From positions 1 to 55,688 of the forward strand of contig CABUIY010000013.1 in the NCBI GenBank assembly GCA_902491765.1: DNA of 55,688 nucleotides, given 5' to 3'. This document shows, piece after piece, positions 31,484 to 40,097 of this stretch (the first letter of the stretch is position 1; each line of letters begins with the position of its first letter). The stretch is from an uncultured Collinsella sp. GTDB lineage: Bacteria > Actinomycetota > Coriobacteriia > Coriobacteriales > Coriobacteriaceae. The position numbers and the translations under genes are program-made. The notes under the pieces are model-generated. The model was given only the letters and a program-made list of their open reading frames with translations. It made no database searches and was not told where the DNA came from.

Positions 31484-32887
31484 GTGAACCGCACCAAAAT
31501 CGCGCAGCTCTATGCCGATGCCGAGTCGCTCGGCGGCCAGACTGTCACCGTCGCCGGCTGGGTTAAGTCCGTCCGCGACATGAAGAACTTTGGCTTTGTT
31601 ACGCTCAACGACGGCAGCTGCTTCCGCGACCTGCAGGTCGTCATGAACCGCGAGGCACTCGACAACTACGACGAGATCGCCCATCAAAACGTCTCGGCCG
31701 CACTCATTTGCACCGGCACCGTCAAGCTGACCCCCGATGCGCCCCAGCCTTTCGAGCTTTCTGCCACCTCCATCGAGGTCGAGGGCACGAGCGCCCCGGA
31801 TTACCCGCTGCAAAAGAAGCGCGCAACCGTCGAGTTCCTGCGCACCCAGCAGCACCTGCGCCCGCGCACCAACCTGTTCCGCGCCGTGTTCCGCATCCGC
31901 TCTGTCGCGGCTGCCGCCATCCACCGCTTCTTCCAGGAGCAGGGCTTTGTCTACGTCAACACCCCCATCATCACCACGAGTGACTGCGAGGGCGCCGGCG
32001 AGATGTTCCGCGTGACCACGCTCGACCCCAAAAATCCGCCCCTCACCGAGTCCGGCGAGGTCGACTGGAGCCAGGACTTCTTTGGCAAGCATGCGAGCCT
32101 CACCGTGTCCGGCCAGCTCAATGCCGAGAACTTTGCCATGGCCTTTGGCGACGTATACACCTTTGGTCCCACCTTCCGTGCCGAGAACTCCAACACCACG
32201 CGCCACGCCGCCGAGTTTTGGATGATCGAGCCCGAGATGGCCTTTGCCGACCTTAACGACTACATGGATAACGCCGAGGCCATGCTCAAGTACGTCCTTA
32301 AGGACGTTATGGCCACCTGCCCCGACGAGCTCAATATGCTCAACAAGTTTGTGGACAAGGGTCTGCTCGAGCGCCTGGACCATGTCGCCAACTCCGACTT
32401 TGCCCGCGTTACCTACACCGAGGCCGTCGAGATCCTGGAGCAGGCAGTCGCTGCTGGCCACCAGTTTGATTACCCCGTCAGCTGGGGCATCGACCTGCAG
32501 ACCGAGCACGAGCGTTTCCTGACGGAGGAGCACTTTAAGCGCCCGACCTTCGTGACCGACTACCCGGCCGAGATCAAGGCCTTCTACATGCGCATGAACG
32601 ACGACGGCAAGACCGTCGCCGCCGCCGACTGCCTGGTGCCGGGCATCGGCGAGATCATCGGTGGCTCCCAGCGCGAGGAGCGCCTGGATCTGCTCGAGGC
32701 CCGCATCAAGGACCTGGGTATGAATCCCGAGCAGTACAAGTACTACCTTGACCTGCGCCGCTACGGTTCCTGCAAGCACGCCGGCTATGGTCTGGGCTTC
32801 GAGCGCTTGGTCATGTATCTGACCGGCGTGGGCAACATCCGCGACGTCCTGCCGCACCCGCGCACCGTGGGCAACGCCGACTTCTAA
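31484..32887 (+). CDS. asnS: asparagine--tRNA ligase
   Basis: Class IIb synthetase charging tRNA-Asn. N-terminal OB-fold anticodon domain (VTVAGWVKSVRDMKNFGFVTL), class II motif 2 (FRAENSNTTRHAAEFWMIEPE) and motif 3 (GYGLGFERLVMYLTGVGNIRD, ending VLPHPRTVG) are present. The GNIRD/PRT ending distinguishes AsnRS from AspRS. I choose the GTG at 31484, 4-5 nt after GGGAGG; ATG codons at 31448 and 31472 lack ribosome sites. The product is 467 residues. Presence of AsnRS implies direct charging rather than only the amidotransferase route. Confidence 0.95.
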   Translation: MNRTKIAQLYADAESLGGQTVTVAGWVKSVRDMKNFGFVTLNDGSCFRDLQVVMNREALDNYDEIAHQNVSAALICTGTVKLTPDAPQPFELSATSIEVEGTSAPDYPLQKKRATVEFLRTQQHLRPRTNLFRAVFRIRSVAAAAIHRFFQEQGFVYVNTPIITTSDCEGAGEMFRVTTLDPKNPPLTESGEVDWSQDFFGKHASLTVSGQLNAENFAMAFGDVYTFGPTFRAENSNTTRHAAEFWMIEPEMAFADLNDYMDNAEAMLKYVLKDVMATCPDELNMLNKFVDKGLLERLDHVANSDFARVTYTEAVEILEQAVAAGHQFDYPVSWGIDLQTEHERFLTEEHFKRPTFVTDYPAEIKAFYMRMNDDGKTVAAADCLVPGIGEIIGGSQREERLDLLEARIKDLGMNPEQYKYYLDLRRYGSCKHAGYGLGFERLVMYLTGVGNIRDVLPHPRTVGNADF

Positions 32888-32933
32888 TCGTCGGACGCTA
32901 GCTCGCGTCGCCACACGCCAACGCTCATCGCAC

Positions 32934-32971
32934 AAGCGCCTCTCGACATCGGTCGAGAGGCGCTTTTTTCA
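32934..32971 (+). terminator. terminator of asnS
   Basis: A perfect stem AAGCGCCTCTCGAC/GTCGAGAGGCGCTT with a four-base loop, followed by TTTT, about 50 bp after asnS. Confidence 0.93.
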
Positions 32972-33145
32972 ACAGCATCCGTCAAGCTTTTGGCAAGTTT
33001 TTGGTCAGTTGAGCAGGGCTGTTGAAAACTCGACCCGCCGTTTGCCGACGACTACCGACCGCCCAGAGCGCCCTGCGCCCCTGGGAAAGCCCCACGTCCT
33101 AGGCTCCATACCGTCGCCACCCAAAACGGAAAGGACGTGGGCACG

Positions 33146-33931
33146 ATGACCGAAGCCGCTGTTGAAACCTACGACACCACGACTAGAGGCGCCGCCTCGA
33201 TGGCGGCCTATCGCGCCGTTCGCATCCTGCAACTATTAAGCGAAAACACCGGCGAGGACAAGGCCATGCTTTCCGATGAGTTGATCCGGCGCCTCGCCCA
33301 TCCCGACGACCCCGCCCGCATGCCCATCTCGGCGGCGCGGCGCAGCATCTACACCGCCATCTCCGCGCTTCGCCATGCCGGATACGAAATTGAGTACAAA
33401 CGCGGCGTGGGCTACAAACTTCTTACCCGCCCGCTCACCGATGAAGAGATCATCCGGCTCCACGGTATGGTCATGCGCAACCGCTCCACACCTATCGCTA
33501 TCCGCAAGAGCATGGCGCAGCACTTAGTTGCCATGGCGAGCGCCGACGTTCGCGGCTACCTCGATACACCCGAACCCGCTCCAAGCGCAGGCAGCAAGGC
33601 TACCAAGGCAACACGCACGCCCATCAAGCGCATCGACACGTGCGAGCTCGTCGAGCAGGCCATCGACCACGGAACCACGGTGAGTTTTGATATTTCGAGC
33701 GTCACGACACGCGGCGAAACCGAAGCAGCACGGATGACACTCCGTCCCTTTGCCATCAAGCAACGAGACGGCATCTCTTATTTGCTGGGAACGGTCTATG
33801 ACGCCCGAGGCGCCGATGACACGTTGCGTACCGTAGAGATTGGCCGAATGAGAAACGTCACCACACGTCTCCTCGACGGCAAGAAGCTCTTCGCCGCCCT
33901 AGACGAGGACGACGCCTCCTCCGCCGCATAG
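33146..33931 (+). CDS. HTH/WYL-type transcriptional regulator
   Basis: Probable DNA-binding regulator of 261 residues. The N-terminal part (AYRAVRILQLLSENTG, then ARRSIYTAISALRHAGYEIEY) is a winged helix like HTH_11. The C-terminal part (RMTLRPFAIKQRDGISYLLG, then RTVEIGRMRNV) has the shape of a WYL ligand domain, with SYL in place of WYL. The ATG at 33146 is 9 nt after AAAGGAC. It is a single gene upstream of the ABC importer. WYL proteins sense nucleic acids or nucleotides in several systems, but the ligand here is unknown. Confidence 0.75.
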   Translation: MTEAAVETYDTTTRGAASMAAYRAVRILQLLSENTGEDKAMLSDELIRRLAHPDDPARMPISAARRSIYTAISALRHAGYEIEYKRGVGYKLLTRPLTDEEIIRLHGMVMRNRSTPIAIRKSMAQHLVAMASADVRGYLDTPEPAPSAGSKATKATRTPIKRIDTCELVEQAIDHGTTVSFDISSVTTRGETEAARMTLRPFAIKQRDGISYLLGTVYDARGADDTLRTVEIGRMRNVTTRLLDGKKLFAALDEDDASSAA

Positions 33932-34000
33932 GACCCTCCGCCGCCCATTCGACTACCCGTACCGCCCATCCGATTCTGTATTAAAAAACCCGCCAGGCTG

Positions 34001-34028
34001 TTGTAAAAATGGACATCAGCGCTACTAT
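34001..34028 (+). promoter_or_regulatory. promoter of the ABC importer operon
   Basis: TTGTAA (34001-34006), 16 bp, TACTAT (34023-34028) is a good sigma-70 type promoter about 65 bp before the substrate-binding protein start. The leader is too short for a T-box, which controls related importers in Bacillota. Confidence 0.55.
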
Positions 34029-34091
34029 AGTTCCACTTGCACTTTGTCCCAGTGCAGTGTTTCCAGCCATTTTTATACTGGGGGTAATGAT

Positions 34092-35072
34092 ATGAAGGAC
34101 ATCACCATCAGCCGCAGGAGCCTTCTGGTCTCCGCCGGCCTGCTCGCGCTCGCCCCGCTCGCCGGATGCGGCGGCAACTCTGGTTCCGGCTCTGCTGCCG
34201 CCGGTTCCGACTACACCATCGGCGTTCTGCAGCTCACCGAGCACTCCGCACTCGATGCCGCCAACGACGGCTTTGTCAAGGCCATCAAGGAGAGCGGCCT
34301 TAAGGTCAAGATCGACCAGAAGAACGCCCAGAACGACCAGTCCACGTGTAAGTCCATTGCCGACAAGTTTGTGGGCGACAACGTCAACCTGATTTATGCC
34401 ATCGCCACGCCCGCCGCGCAGGCTGCCGCCGGCGCCACGGCCGATATCCCCATCGTGGGCTGCGCCATCACCGACTACGCCGCCTCCGGCCTGGTCCAGG
34501 ACAACGACAAGCCCGGCACCAACGTCACGGGCGCTTCCGACCTCACCCCGGTCGCCGAGCAGCTCGAGATGATGCAGGAGGTCCTGCCCGACGTTAAAAA
34601 GGTCGGCCTGCTCTACTGCACCGCCGAGTCCAACTCCGACGTCCAGATCAAGGCCGCCAAGAAGGAGCTCGACAAGCTGGGCCTCGAGTACACTGACTTC
34701 ACCGTCTCGAGCTCCAACGAGATTCAGTCCGTCGTCGAGTCTGCCGTGGGCAAGGTCGACGCGCTGTACTCCCCCACCGACAACACCATCGCCGCGGGTG
34801 CCTCGCAGGTCGGCCAGATCTGCAAGGAAAACAAGCTTCCCTTCGTGACTGGCGAGGAGGGTATGTGCATGGCCGGCGGCCTGTTCACCCTCTCCATCAA
34901 CTATGAGGACCTGGGCTACGCCGCGGGCGAGATGGCCGTTAAGATCCTGAAGGGCGAGGCCAAGCCCGAGGATATGCCGATCAAGCACCTCTCGAGCAAG
35001 GACCTGGTCGTCGTCAAGAACGACGAAATGGCCGAGGCCCTGGGCATCGACCTTTCCGCCCTGGACGCGTAA
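34092..35072 (+). CDS. ABC transporter substrate-binding lipoprotein (TrpX/COG2984 type)
   Basis: Extracytoplasmic ligand-binding subunit of a three-gene importer. The 326-residue precursor has a lipoprotein signal with an RR pair (ISRRSLLVSAG) and lipobox LAGC (Cys26), then a Ser/Gly linker. The periplasmic-binding fold shows IGVLQLTEHSALDAANDGF, DLIYAIATPAAQ-like VNLIYAIATPAAQAA, and LPFVTGEEGMCMAGG. The ATG follows GGGGG at suitable distance. Family members import tryptophan or tyrosine in streptococci (TrpXYZ); the substrate here is unproven. Confidence 0.9.
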   Translation: MKDITISRRSLLVSAGLLALAPLAGCGGNSGSGSAAAGSDYTIGVLQLTEHSALDAANDGFVKAIKESGLKVKIDQKNAQNDQSTCKSIADKFVGDNVNLIYAIATPAAQAAAGATADIPIVGCAITDYAASGLVQDNDKPGTNVTGASDLTPVAEQLEMMQEVLPDVKKVGLLYCTAESNSDVQIKAAKKELDKLGLEYTDFTVSSSNEIQSVVESAVGKVDALYSPTDNTIAAGASQVGQICKENKLPFVTGEEGMCMAGGLFTLSINYEDLGYAAGEMAVKILKGEAKPEDMPIKHLSSKDLVVVKNDEMAEALGIDLSALDA

Positions 35073-35140
35073 TGCCATACGCGGCATGCGTCTAGAGCCC
35101 GTGCTCGCGCTTTAGCCGCGTTATTCAATATCTGAGCCAC

Positions 35141-35180
35141 AGGGGCGGGCGCTGTAGACCGGCGTCCGCCCTGCTTGTTT
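35141..35180 (+). terminator. hairpin between binding-protein and permease genes (partial terminator)
   Basis: AGGGGCGGGCGC and GCGTCCGCCCT arms are followed by GCTTGTTT. In a 203-bp gap inside the operon this probably reduces read-through, giving more binding protein than permease. Confidence 0.5.
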
Positions 35181-35275
35181 CAGGTAAAACAAAACGTCTG
35201 TCCGCAGCTCTTCTATGCATTGTTACCGCTATTATGGAAAATCACGTGTCCACCCTATCCTAGGAGGTATGAAGC

Positions 35276-36199
35276 ATGCTCATTGCATTGCAGGGCGCCG
35301 TTTCGCAGGGCGTCCTCTGGGGCATTATGGTGCTTGGCGTGTTTATCACGTTCCGCCTGCTCGACATCCCCGATATGACCTGCGACGGCAGCTTTGCCCT
35401 CGGCGGCTGCGTCTGCGCCGTACTCATCGTCAATAACAACGTCGACCCGCTGCTCGCCGTGCTGGCCGGTATGTGCGCCGGCGCCATCGCGGGTGCCGTC
35501 ACGGGCATTTTGACCACCGTCTTTGAGATTCCCGCGATCCTCGCCGGAATCCTCACCCAGATCAGTCTGTGGTCAATCAACCTGCGCATCATGGGCAAGT
35601 CCAATACGCCCATTCTTGCCAAGGGCACCGTGTTCTCGGCCGTCAGCAATATGACCGGTCTGCCGCAGTCCACCGTTGCCATCATCTTGGGCATCCTGCT
35701 CGCCGTGGCTATCGTTGCCATCCTGTATTGGTTCTTTGGCACCGAAATCGGCTCGGCGCTGCGCGCCACCGGCAACAACGAGTACATGATCCGCGCTCTG
35801 GGCGTCAACACCAACTCCACCAAGATGATCGCCCTCGTGCTCTCCAACGCCCTCATCGGCCTCTCTGGCGCGCTTATCTGCCAGAGCCAAAAGTATGCCG
35901 ACATTGGCATGGGTACCGGCGCCATCGTTATCGGTCTTGCCGCCATTGTTATCGGCGAGGTGCTCGGCCGTCTGCTGCCCGGCGGCCTCACGCAGTTTAG
36001 CGTCCGTCTTGCCTCCGCCGTCTTTGGCTCCGTGGTGTACTTCCTTATCCGCGCCATCGTGCTGCAGTTGGGCATGGACGCCAACGACATGAAGCTGCTC
36101 TCCGCCGTGATCGTCGCCGTGGCCCTGTGCGTGCCCGTGGTTTGGGAGCGCTATAAGCTCCGCAGCTCCTACACGAAGGGGGATGAGGCAGATGCTTAA
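35276..36199 (+). CDS. ABC transporter permease (COG4120 type)
   Basis: Membrane channel of the same importer, family BPD_transp_2. The 307-residue protein is almost wholly hydrophobic, with about eight predicted spans; LLDIPDMTCDGSFALGG near the N-terminus and GSALRATGNNEYMIRALGVN in the coupling loop are characteristic of this permease family. The ATG at 35276 lies 8 nt after AGGAGG. It overlaps the ATPase gene start, indicating coupling. Confidence 0.9.
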   Translation: MLIALQGAVSQGVLWGIMVLGVFITFRLLDIPDMTCDGSFALGGCVCAVLIVNNNVDPLLAVLAGMCAGAIAGAVTGILTTVFEIPAILAGILTQISLWSINLRIMGKSNTPILAKGTVFSAVSNMTGLPQSTVAIILGILLAVAIVAILYWFFGTEIGSALRATGNNEYMIRALGVNTNSTKMIALVLSNALIGLSGALICQSQKYADIGMGTGAIVIGLAAIVIGEVLGRLLPGGLTQFSVRLASAVFGSVVYFLIRAIVLQLGMDANDMKLLSAVIVAVALCVPVVWERYKLRSSYTKGDEADA

Positions 36200-36986
36200 G
36201 CTCTCGCACGTCAAGAAGACCTTTAACAAGGGCACCGTCACCGAGAAGCGCGCGCTCACCGGCGTCGACCTCACCCTAAATGACGGCGACTTTGTAACCG
36301 TGATCGGCGGCAACGGCGCCGGCAAGTCCACGCTGCTCAACATGATCGCCGGCGTGTACCCGCTCGATTCGGGCGTTATTGAGCTCGACGGCACCGACAT
36401 CTCGCGCCTGAGCGAGTCGCAGCGCGCCAAGTACCTGGGCCGCGTGTTTCAGGACCCCATGCGCGGTACCGCTGCCGACATGCAAATCGCCGAGAACCTG
36501 GCCCTCGCCAAGCGTCGCGGCCAGCGTCGCGGCCTTTCGTGGGGCGTCACCAAGGCCGAGAAAGATGAGTACGTTGAGCTGCTCAAGCGCCTGGACCTTG
36601 GTCTGGACACGCGTCTCAACGCCAAGGTCGGCCTGCTCTCGGGCGGCCAGCGCCAGGCACTCACCCTGCTGATGGCCACGCTCACCAGGCCGCGCCTGCT
36701 GCTGCTCGACGAGCACACTGCGGCCCTCGACCCCAAGACGGCCTCTAAGGTGCTCAACCTGACCGAGGAGATCGTCGACGAGAACCACCTGACCACGCTC
36801 ATGGTCACGCACAACATGAACGACGCCATCCGTCTGGGCAACCGTCTGATCATGATGCACGAGGGCCATGTGATCTACGACGTGGCGGGCGATGAGAAGA
36901 AGTCGCTCACCGTGGCCGACCTGCTGCAGAAATTCGAGGAGGTCTCGGGCGGCGAGCTCGCCAACGACCGCATGCTGCTAAGCTAA
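36192..36986 (+). CDS. ABC transporter ATP-binding protein (COG1101 type)
   Basis: Energises the importer on the cytoplasmic face. The 264-residue protein has Walker A GGNGAGKST, the Q-loop FQDPMRGTA, signature LSGGQRQALTL, Walker B LLLLDEHTAAL (with His where most have Pro) and the switch His in VTHNMNDAI. The ATG at 36192 is 8 nt after GAAGGGG and overlaps the permease stop (ATGCTTAA). Binding protein, permease and ATPase in this order form the COG2984-COG4120-COG1101 set. Confidence 0.93.
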   Translation: MLKLSHVKKTFNKGTVTEKRALTGVDLTLNDGDFVTVIGGNGAGKSTLLNMIAGVYPLDSGVIELDGTDISRLSESQRAKYLGRVFQDPMRGTAADMQIAENLALAKRRGQRRGLSWGVTKAEKDEYVELLKRLDLGLDTRLNAKVGLLSGGQRQALTLLMATLTRPRLLLLDEHTAALDPKTASKVLNLTEEIVDENHLTTLMVTHNMNDAIRLGNRLIMMHEGHVIYDVAGDEKKSLTVADLLQKFEEVSGGELANDRMLLS

Positions 36987-36989
36987 ACC

Positions 36990-37039
36990 TACCAAAAAGG
37001 GACAGGTTTATTTTGGCAGGTTTTATCTGCGCAAACGTC
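36990..37039 (+). repeat. GGGACAGG dispersed repeat D2
   Basis: Shares GGGACAGGTTTATTTTGG and the following GGTTTTATCTG and AAACGTC blocks with D1, with only a few differences over about 50 bp. It lies just after the ABC ATPase stop codon. Confidence 0.75.
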
Positions 37040-37082
37040 AAAACCGCCGCTAAGGGACAAGCGCCCTTGCGGCGGTTTTCGC
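37040..37082 (+). terminator. terminator of the ABC importer operon
   Basis: Stem AAAACCGCCGC..AGGG / CCCT..GCGGCGGTTTT followed by CGCATATT. It is strong in pairing with T residues inside the 3' arm. Confidence 0.8.
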
Positions 37083-37143
37083 ATATTATGTCGATAATCC
37101 GATATTCAACCAGACATTCTGGCTAAGGACTAAGGAAACTGCC

Positions 37144-37307
37144 ATGAAAAGACCTCTTCCCCGTCTTGCTTGACCGCCGCACTCCTTACCGGCGTGCTCG
37201 CCGGCGCCCCAGCTTACGCCACCGCGACCGCCCCATCTCAAGTTATCGGCCCGTCCGATGTGATCGGACGGGCTTCTTGGTGGGTATCATGGTTGGACGA
37301 TCATTAG
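37144..37307 (+). pseudogene. frameshifted remnant of a small exported protein
   Basis: ATG AAA AGA CCT starts MKRPLPRLA and stops at once (37171-37173). Shifting frame at about 37164 gives SCLTAALLTGVLAGAPAYA, a convincing signal-peptide core with an Ala-Tyr-Ala cleavage site, then a short unrelated tail to the TAG at 37305. An AGGA-type site precedes the ATG. This looks like the decayed start of a secreted protein whose body has been lost. A chance similarity is possible. Confidence 0.35.
37249..37282 (+). terminator. hairpin with T-rich tail before mscS
   Basis: A perfect 11-bp stem GCCCGTCCGAT/ATCGGACGGGC with a three-base loop, followed by TTCTTGG. It may be the old terminator of the decayed gene. 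Confidence 0.6.
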
Positions 37308-37321
37308 GAGGTTTTCCCTAC

Positions 37322-38089
37322 ATGGAATTGTTTGAGCCGATTCTTCATTTCTTTGAGCAACGGTGGGTCCACAACATCATCTGGGCCGGTGTCTTGGCCA
37401 TCGGCACCGCCGTTGCCGCCAAAGTCGCGTCCAAGACCCTGCACCACCTGCTTAACCGCGACGATAACCCGCTTCCGGCATCGAGTATCTTCATCAACAT
37501 CGCGCGCGCCGTCATCTGGATGATCGGCGGCAGCTTTATCCTCGACAACTGCTTTGGCATTAACGCAAACGCGCTCGTCGCCGCTCTTGGCGTCGGCGGT
37601 ATCGCCATCTCGCTCGGCTTTCAGGACACGCTGTCAAACCTTATCGGCGGCATGCAAGTGACCTTTATGGGCATCATCAAACCCGGCGACAATATCGAGG
37701 TCGGCGGCGTATCCGGCGTGGTCCAAGACATCACTTGGCGCCATACAACGATTGAGGATGCCTGTGGACAGACCATCATTGTGCCCAACTCCAACATCTC
37801 CAAGAACACGCTCGTGCATTTGATGCCCTTTGGGCGCGTGGCCGTGCCCGTTGCCGTAAAGGACACGTCTAAGTGGGCTTCCCTTGACGTGCTGGCAGAC
37901 GAGCTCACGAGCGCAACCAAAACGGCCGTCTCGCCCATCTCGGGCTTTGACAAGGAGCCCTACGTACTCTTTAGCGAAATCGGCGACTTTGGCATCAAAG
38001 GAAAGATCATCTTTATCGTCAGCGACGACAGCACTACTTTCACGGCAGCCGACGCCTGCATCCGCGCCATCGCCCCCATCATTGCCTGA
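37322..38089 (+). CDS. MscS-family mechanosensitive channel
   Basis: Small-conductance channel that relieves osmotic downshock. The 255-residue protein has three predicted spans and the MscS core: ALVAALGVGGIAISLGFQD (pore-lining helix and turn), LSNLIGGMQVTF, then the beta domain PGDNIEVGGVSGVVQDITWR and TIIVPNSNISKN. The ATG at 37322 lies 10 nt after AGGAGG; the open frame to 37166 passes through a hairpin and the remnant gene, so it is not used. It is a single gene between repeats D2 and D4. Confidence 0.92.
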   Translation: MELFEPILHFFEQRWVHNIIWAGVLAIGTAVAAKVASKTLHHLLNRDDNPLPASSIFINIARAVIWMIGGSFILDNCFGINANALVAALGVGGIAISLGFQDTLSNLIGGMQVTFMGIIKPGDNIEVGGVSGVVQDITWRHTTIEDACGQTIIVPNSNISKNTLVHLMPFGRVAVPVAVKDTSKWASLDVLADELTSATKTAVSPISGFDKEPYVLFSEIGDFGIKGKIIFIVSDDSTTFTAADACIRAIAPIIA

Positions 38090-38090
38090 C

Positions 38091-38130
38091 CTGTCAAATA
38101 GGGACAGGCACCTTTGTGGTGGTTTTCATT
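38091..38130 (+). repeat. GGGACAGG dispersed repeat D4
   Basis: GGGACAGGCACCTTTGTGG followed by TGGTTTT. It is matched in inverted orientation by D5 (40963-41003), so the pair brackets the BMP/phosphoesterase operon. It begins at the mscS stop codon. Confidence 0.7.
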
Positions 38131-38180
38131 CGTGGTACCATGGTTTATATAGTTGTTTAAACGACTAAGGGAGCAACATC

Positions 38181-40097
38181 ATGGAAGAGGCCTATCGTCA
38201 AGCACGCAAGCGCGGCGAGCAAGGACGTCGACGCGCCATTAGCCAAAGCGAGCATCCATACCTTACGGACCTCGATAGCTTGGTTGCCCAGCTCCCCTTA
38301 GGTCAGCGAGAGAATGTCGGCCTGCGGGATATTCCGCTCGAAATGGTCGTCGGCACGGTCACCAAGGGCCGTCAGTCCGCCTTTTCGTGTAACTTTATGC
38401 CCCTGCTTCCGTTTAGCACCGAGTTCGCCCGCAAGTGGTCCAACCTCTACGACATCCAGGTGACCGAGGGCTATCGCGACCCCGTCATCGTCACCGAGTT
38501 CATGCATCGGTTCTATGTCCAAGAAGGCAACAAACGCGTCAGTGTCCTCAAATTCCTAGACGCCCCGACGGTTTCGGCCAAGGTCACCCGTCTCTACCCC
38601 GGCAAATGGGATTCCGTCGAAAGCCGCCTGTACGGCGAGTTCTGCGCGTTTTGGCGCGTCTGCCCCCTATACGAGATCGAGTTCTCGCGTGAGGGAAGCT
38701 ACGAAACGCTCGCCAAGATGCTCGGTCAGAACCTTATCGAAAAATGGCCGCAGAAAAAGGTCGACTACCTGCGCCACACCTTCCTGCTCTTTAAGCGCGC
38801 CTACCTTCGCGCAGGCGGCGACCACCTGGACATTACGCCTGCCGACGCCATGCTCGTGTACCTCAATGTGTACAACCAGGACCGTCTGCTGGATACGCCG
38901 ACGGATATCGTCGTAAACCGCCTGTGCAAGATTTGGCGCGAGCTGGTCATTGCCGGCAAAAATGACGAGGACAAGGTCGATCTTGTCGAAGCACCGAGCG
39001 TCGACGAGGAAGAAACGCCCGCCAAGTCCACCGCTGGCGTGCTCAACTTCTTTATGGGCAAGACCGTCTACTCGACGGCCAACCCCCTGCGCATCGCCTT
39101 TATCCATGAGTTCCCCTGTGCGACGTCGAGCTGGGACAGCCTGCACGACCAAGGGCGTCAGTATCTCGATGAGCACTTTGGCGGTATCGTGCGCACCGAG
39201 GCGTTCGAGGACTGTCACGATCCGGATGTGTTCTACGCCGCCGTGGAAACGGCTGTCAAACATGGAGCAAACGTCATCTTCTCGACCTCGCACCGCCTGA
39301 TGGAATACACGCTCAGGGCTGCCGTTGAGTATCCCCGGGTTCGGTTCCTCAACTGTTCTATCGGCCTTCCCCATCAAAGCGTCCGTTCGTACTTTGGCAA
39401 GATGTACGAGGCCAAGTTTCTGCTGGGCGCCCTTGCGGCCAGCATGGCGGACAACCACCGCATCGGTTACCACGCGTCGGTCTTCGCCTCGGGCGCACTC
39501 AGCGAAATCAACGCCTTTGCGATTGGCGCCTCGCTGCTCGACCCGCGCGCGCAAATTATCCTGACCTGGGGTGATGTGCCCGCTGGAGGTCTCGCCGAGG
39601 CCATGTGCCGCGAAGGCGTGAGCGTCATGACCGGCGCCGATATGTCAAAGTCGCTGGAAGATCCCACCGCCTACGGGCTTCACCGCTTGGTCGATGGCAA
39701 GGTTACCGGCATCGCCATGCCCGTCTGGAACTGGGGGCGCTACTACGAGCTTATCGTGAAAAGCCTTCTGCACGGCACATGGGACGAGACCAGCGACGAC
39801 AACCAAGTGCGCGCCGTCAACTACTGGTATGGCATGAGCTCCGGCGTTATCGACATCCGTTACGCTCCGGGCCTACCCTACCAAACGCGCAAACTCGTGC
39901 AGTTGCTCCGCAACGGCATTGTTGAGGGATCCATCAACCCCTTTGGCGGCGAGCTCCACAGCCAGAACGGCGTGGTACAAATCGAAGGCTTCCCTCCGCT
40001 GCCGAGCACGCAGATTGTCGAGATGAATTGGCTGGCGGACAACGTGGTAGGCACCATTCCGCAGCTCGACGATGAGCCGAAAGTCCCTGCCCTATGA
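38181..40097 (+). CDS. cytoplasmic BMP-domain protein with N-terminal ParB-like domain
   Basis: A 638-residue protein of unknown role, without signal peptide or lipobox. The N-terminal half (1 to about 290) includes YVQEGNKRVSVLKF (residues 112-125), resembling the ParB/sulfiredoxin nucleotide-binding motif, and a helical region. From about 300 onward (PLRIAFIHEFPC, FSTSHRLMEYTLRAA, KMYEAKFLLGALAASM, LTWGDVPAGGLAEAMCREG) it is a BMP/PnrA-like fold, which in transporters binds purine nucleosides. Here it must act inside the cell. The ATG follows a GGGAG site. It overlaps the phosphoesterase gene by 4 nt (ATGA). Similar fusions exist in Clostridia, as I recall, but have no assigned function. 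Confidence 0.8.
   Translation: MEEAYRQARKRGEQGRRRAISQSEHPYLTDLDSLVAQLPLGQRENVGLRDIPLEMVVGTVTKGRQSAFSCNFMPLLPFSTEFARKWSNLYDIQVTEGYRDPVIVTEFMHRFYVQEGNKRVSVLKFLDAPTVSAKVTRLYPGKWDSVESRLYGEFCAFWRVCPLYEIEFSREGSYETLAKMLGQNLIEKWPQKKVDYLRHTFLLFKRAYLRAGGDHLDITPADAMLVYLNVYNQDRLLDTPTDIVVNRLCKIWRELVIAGKNDEDKVDLVEAPSVDEEETPAKSTAGVLNFFMGKTVYSTANPLRIAFIHEFPCATSSWDSLHDQGRQYLDEHFGGIVRTEAFEDCHDPDVFYAAVETAVKHGANVIFSTSHRLMEYTLRAAVEYPRVRFLNCSIGLPHQSVRSYFGKMYEAKFLLGALAASMADNHRIGYHASVFASGALSEINAFAIGASLLDPRAQIILTWGDVPAGGLAEAMCREGVSVMTGADMSKSLEDPTAYGLHRLVDGKVTGIAMPVWNWGRYYELIVKSLLHGTWDETSDDNQVRAVNYWYGMSSGVIDIRYAPGLPYQTRKLVQLLRNGIVEGSINPFGGELHSQNGVVQIEGFPPLPSTQIVEMNWLADNVVGTIPQLDDEPKVPAL

Noticed and set aside
31463..32935. 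A 490-codon minus-strand open frame opposite asnS
   Set aside because: asnS is certain on the plus strand; the antisense product is compositionally biased and has no recognisable motif.
33932..34091. T-box leader before the TrpXYZ-like importer
   Set aside because: The leader between the promoter and the start codon is only about 60 nt and lacks a specifier stem or the T-box consensus.
37166..37321. N-terminal extension of the MscS protein
   Set aside because: The extension passes through a terminator-like hairpin and the decayed signal-peptide gene, is Arg-rich, and a proper AGGAGG site precedes the ATG at 37322.
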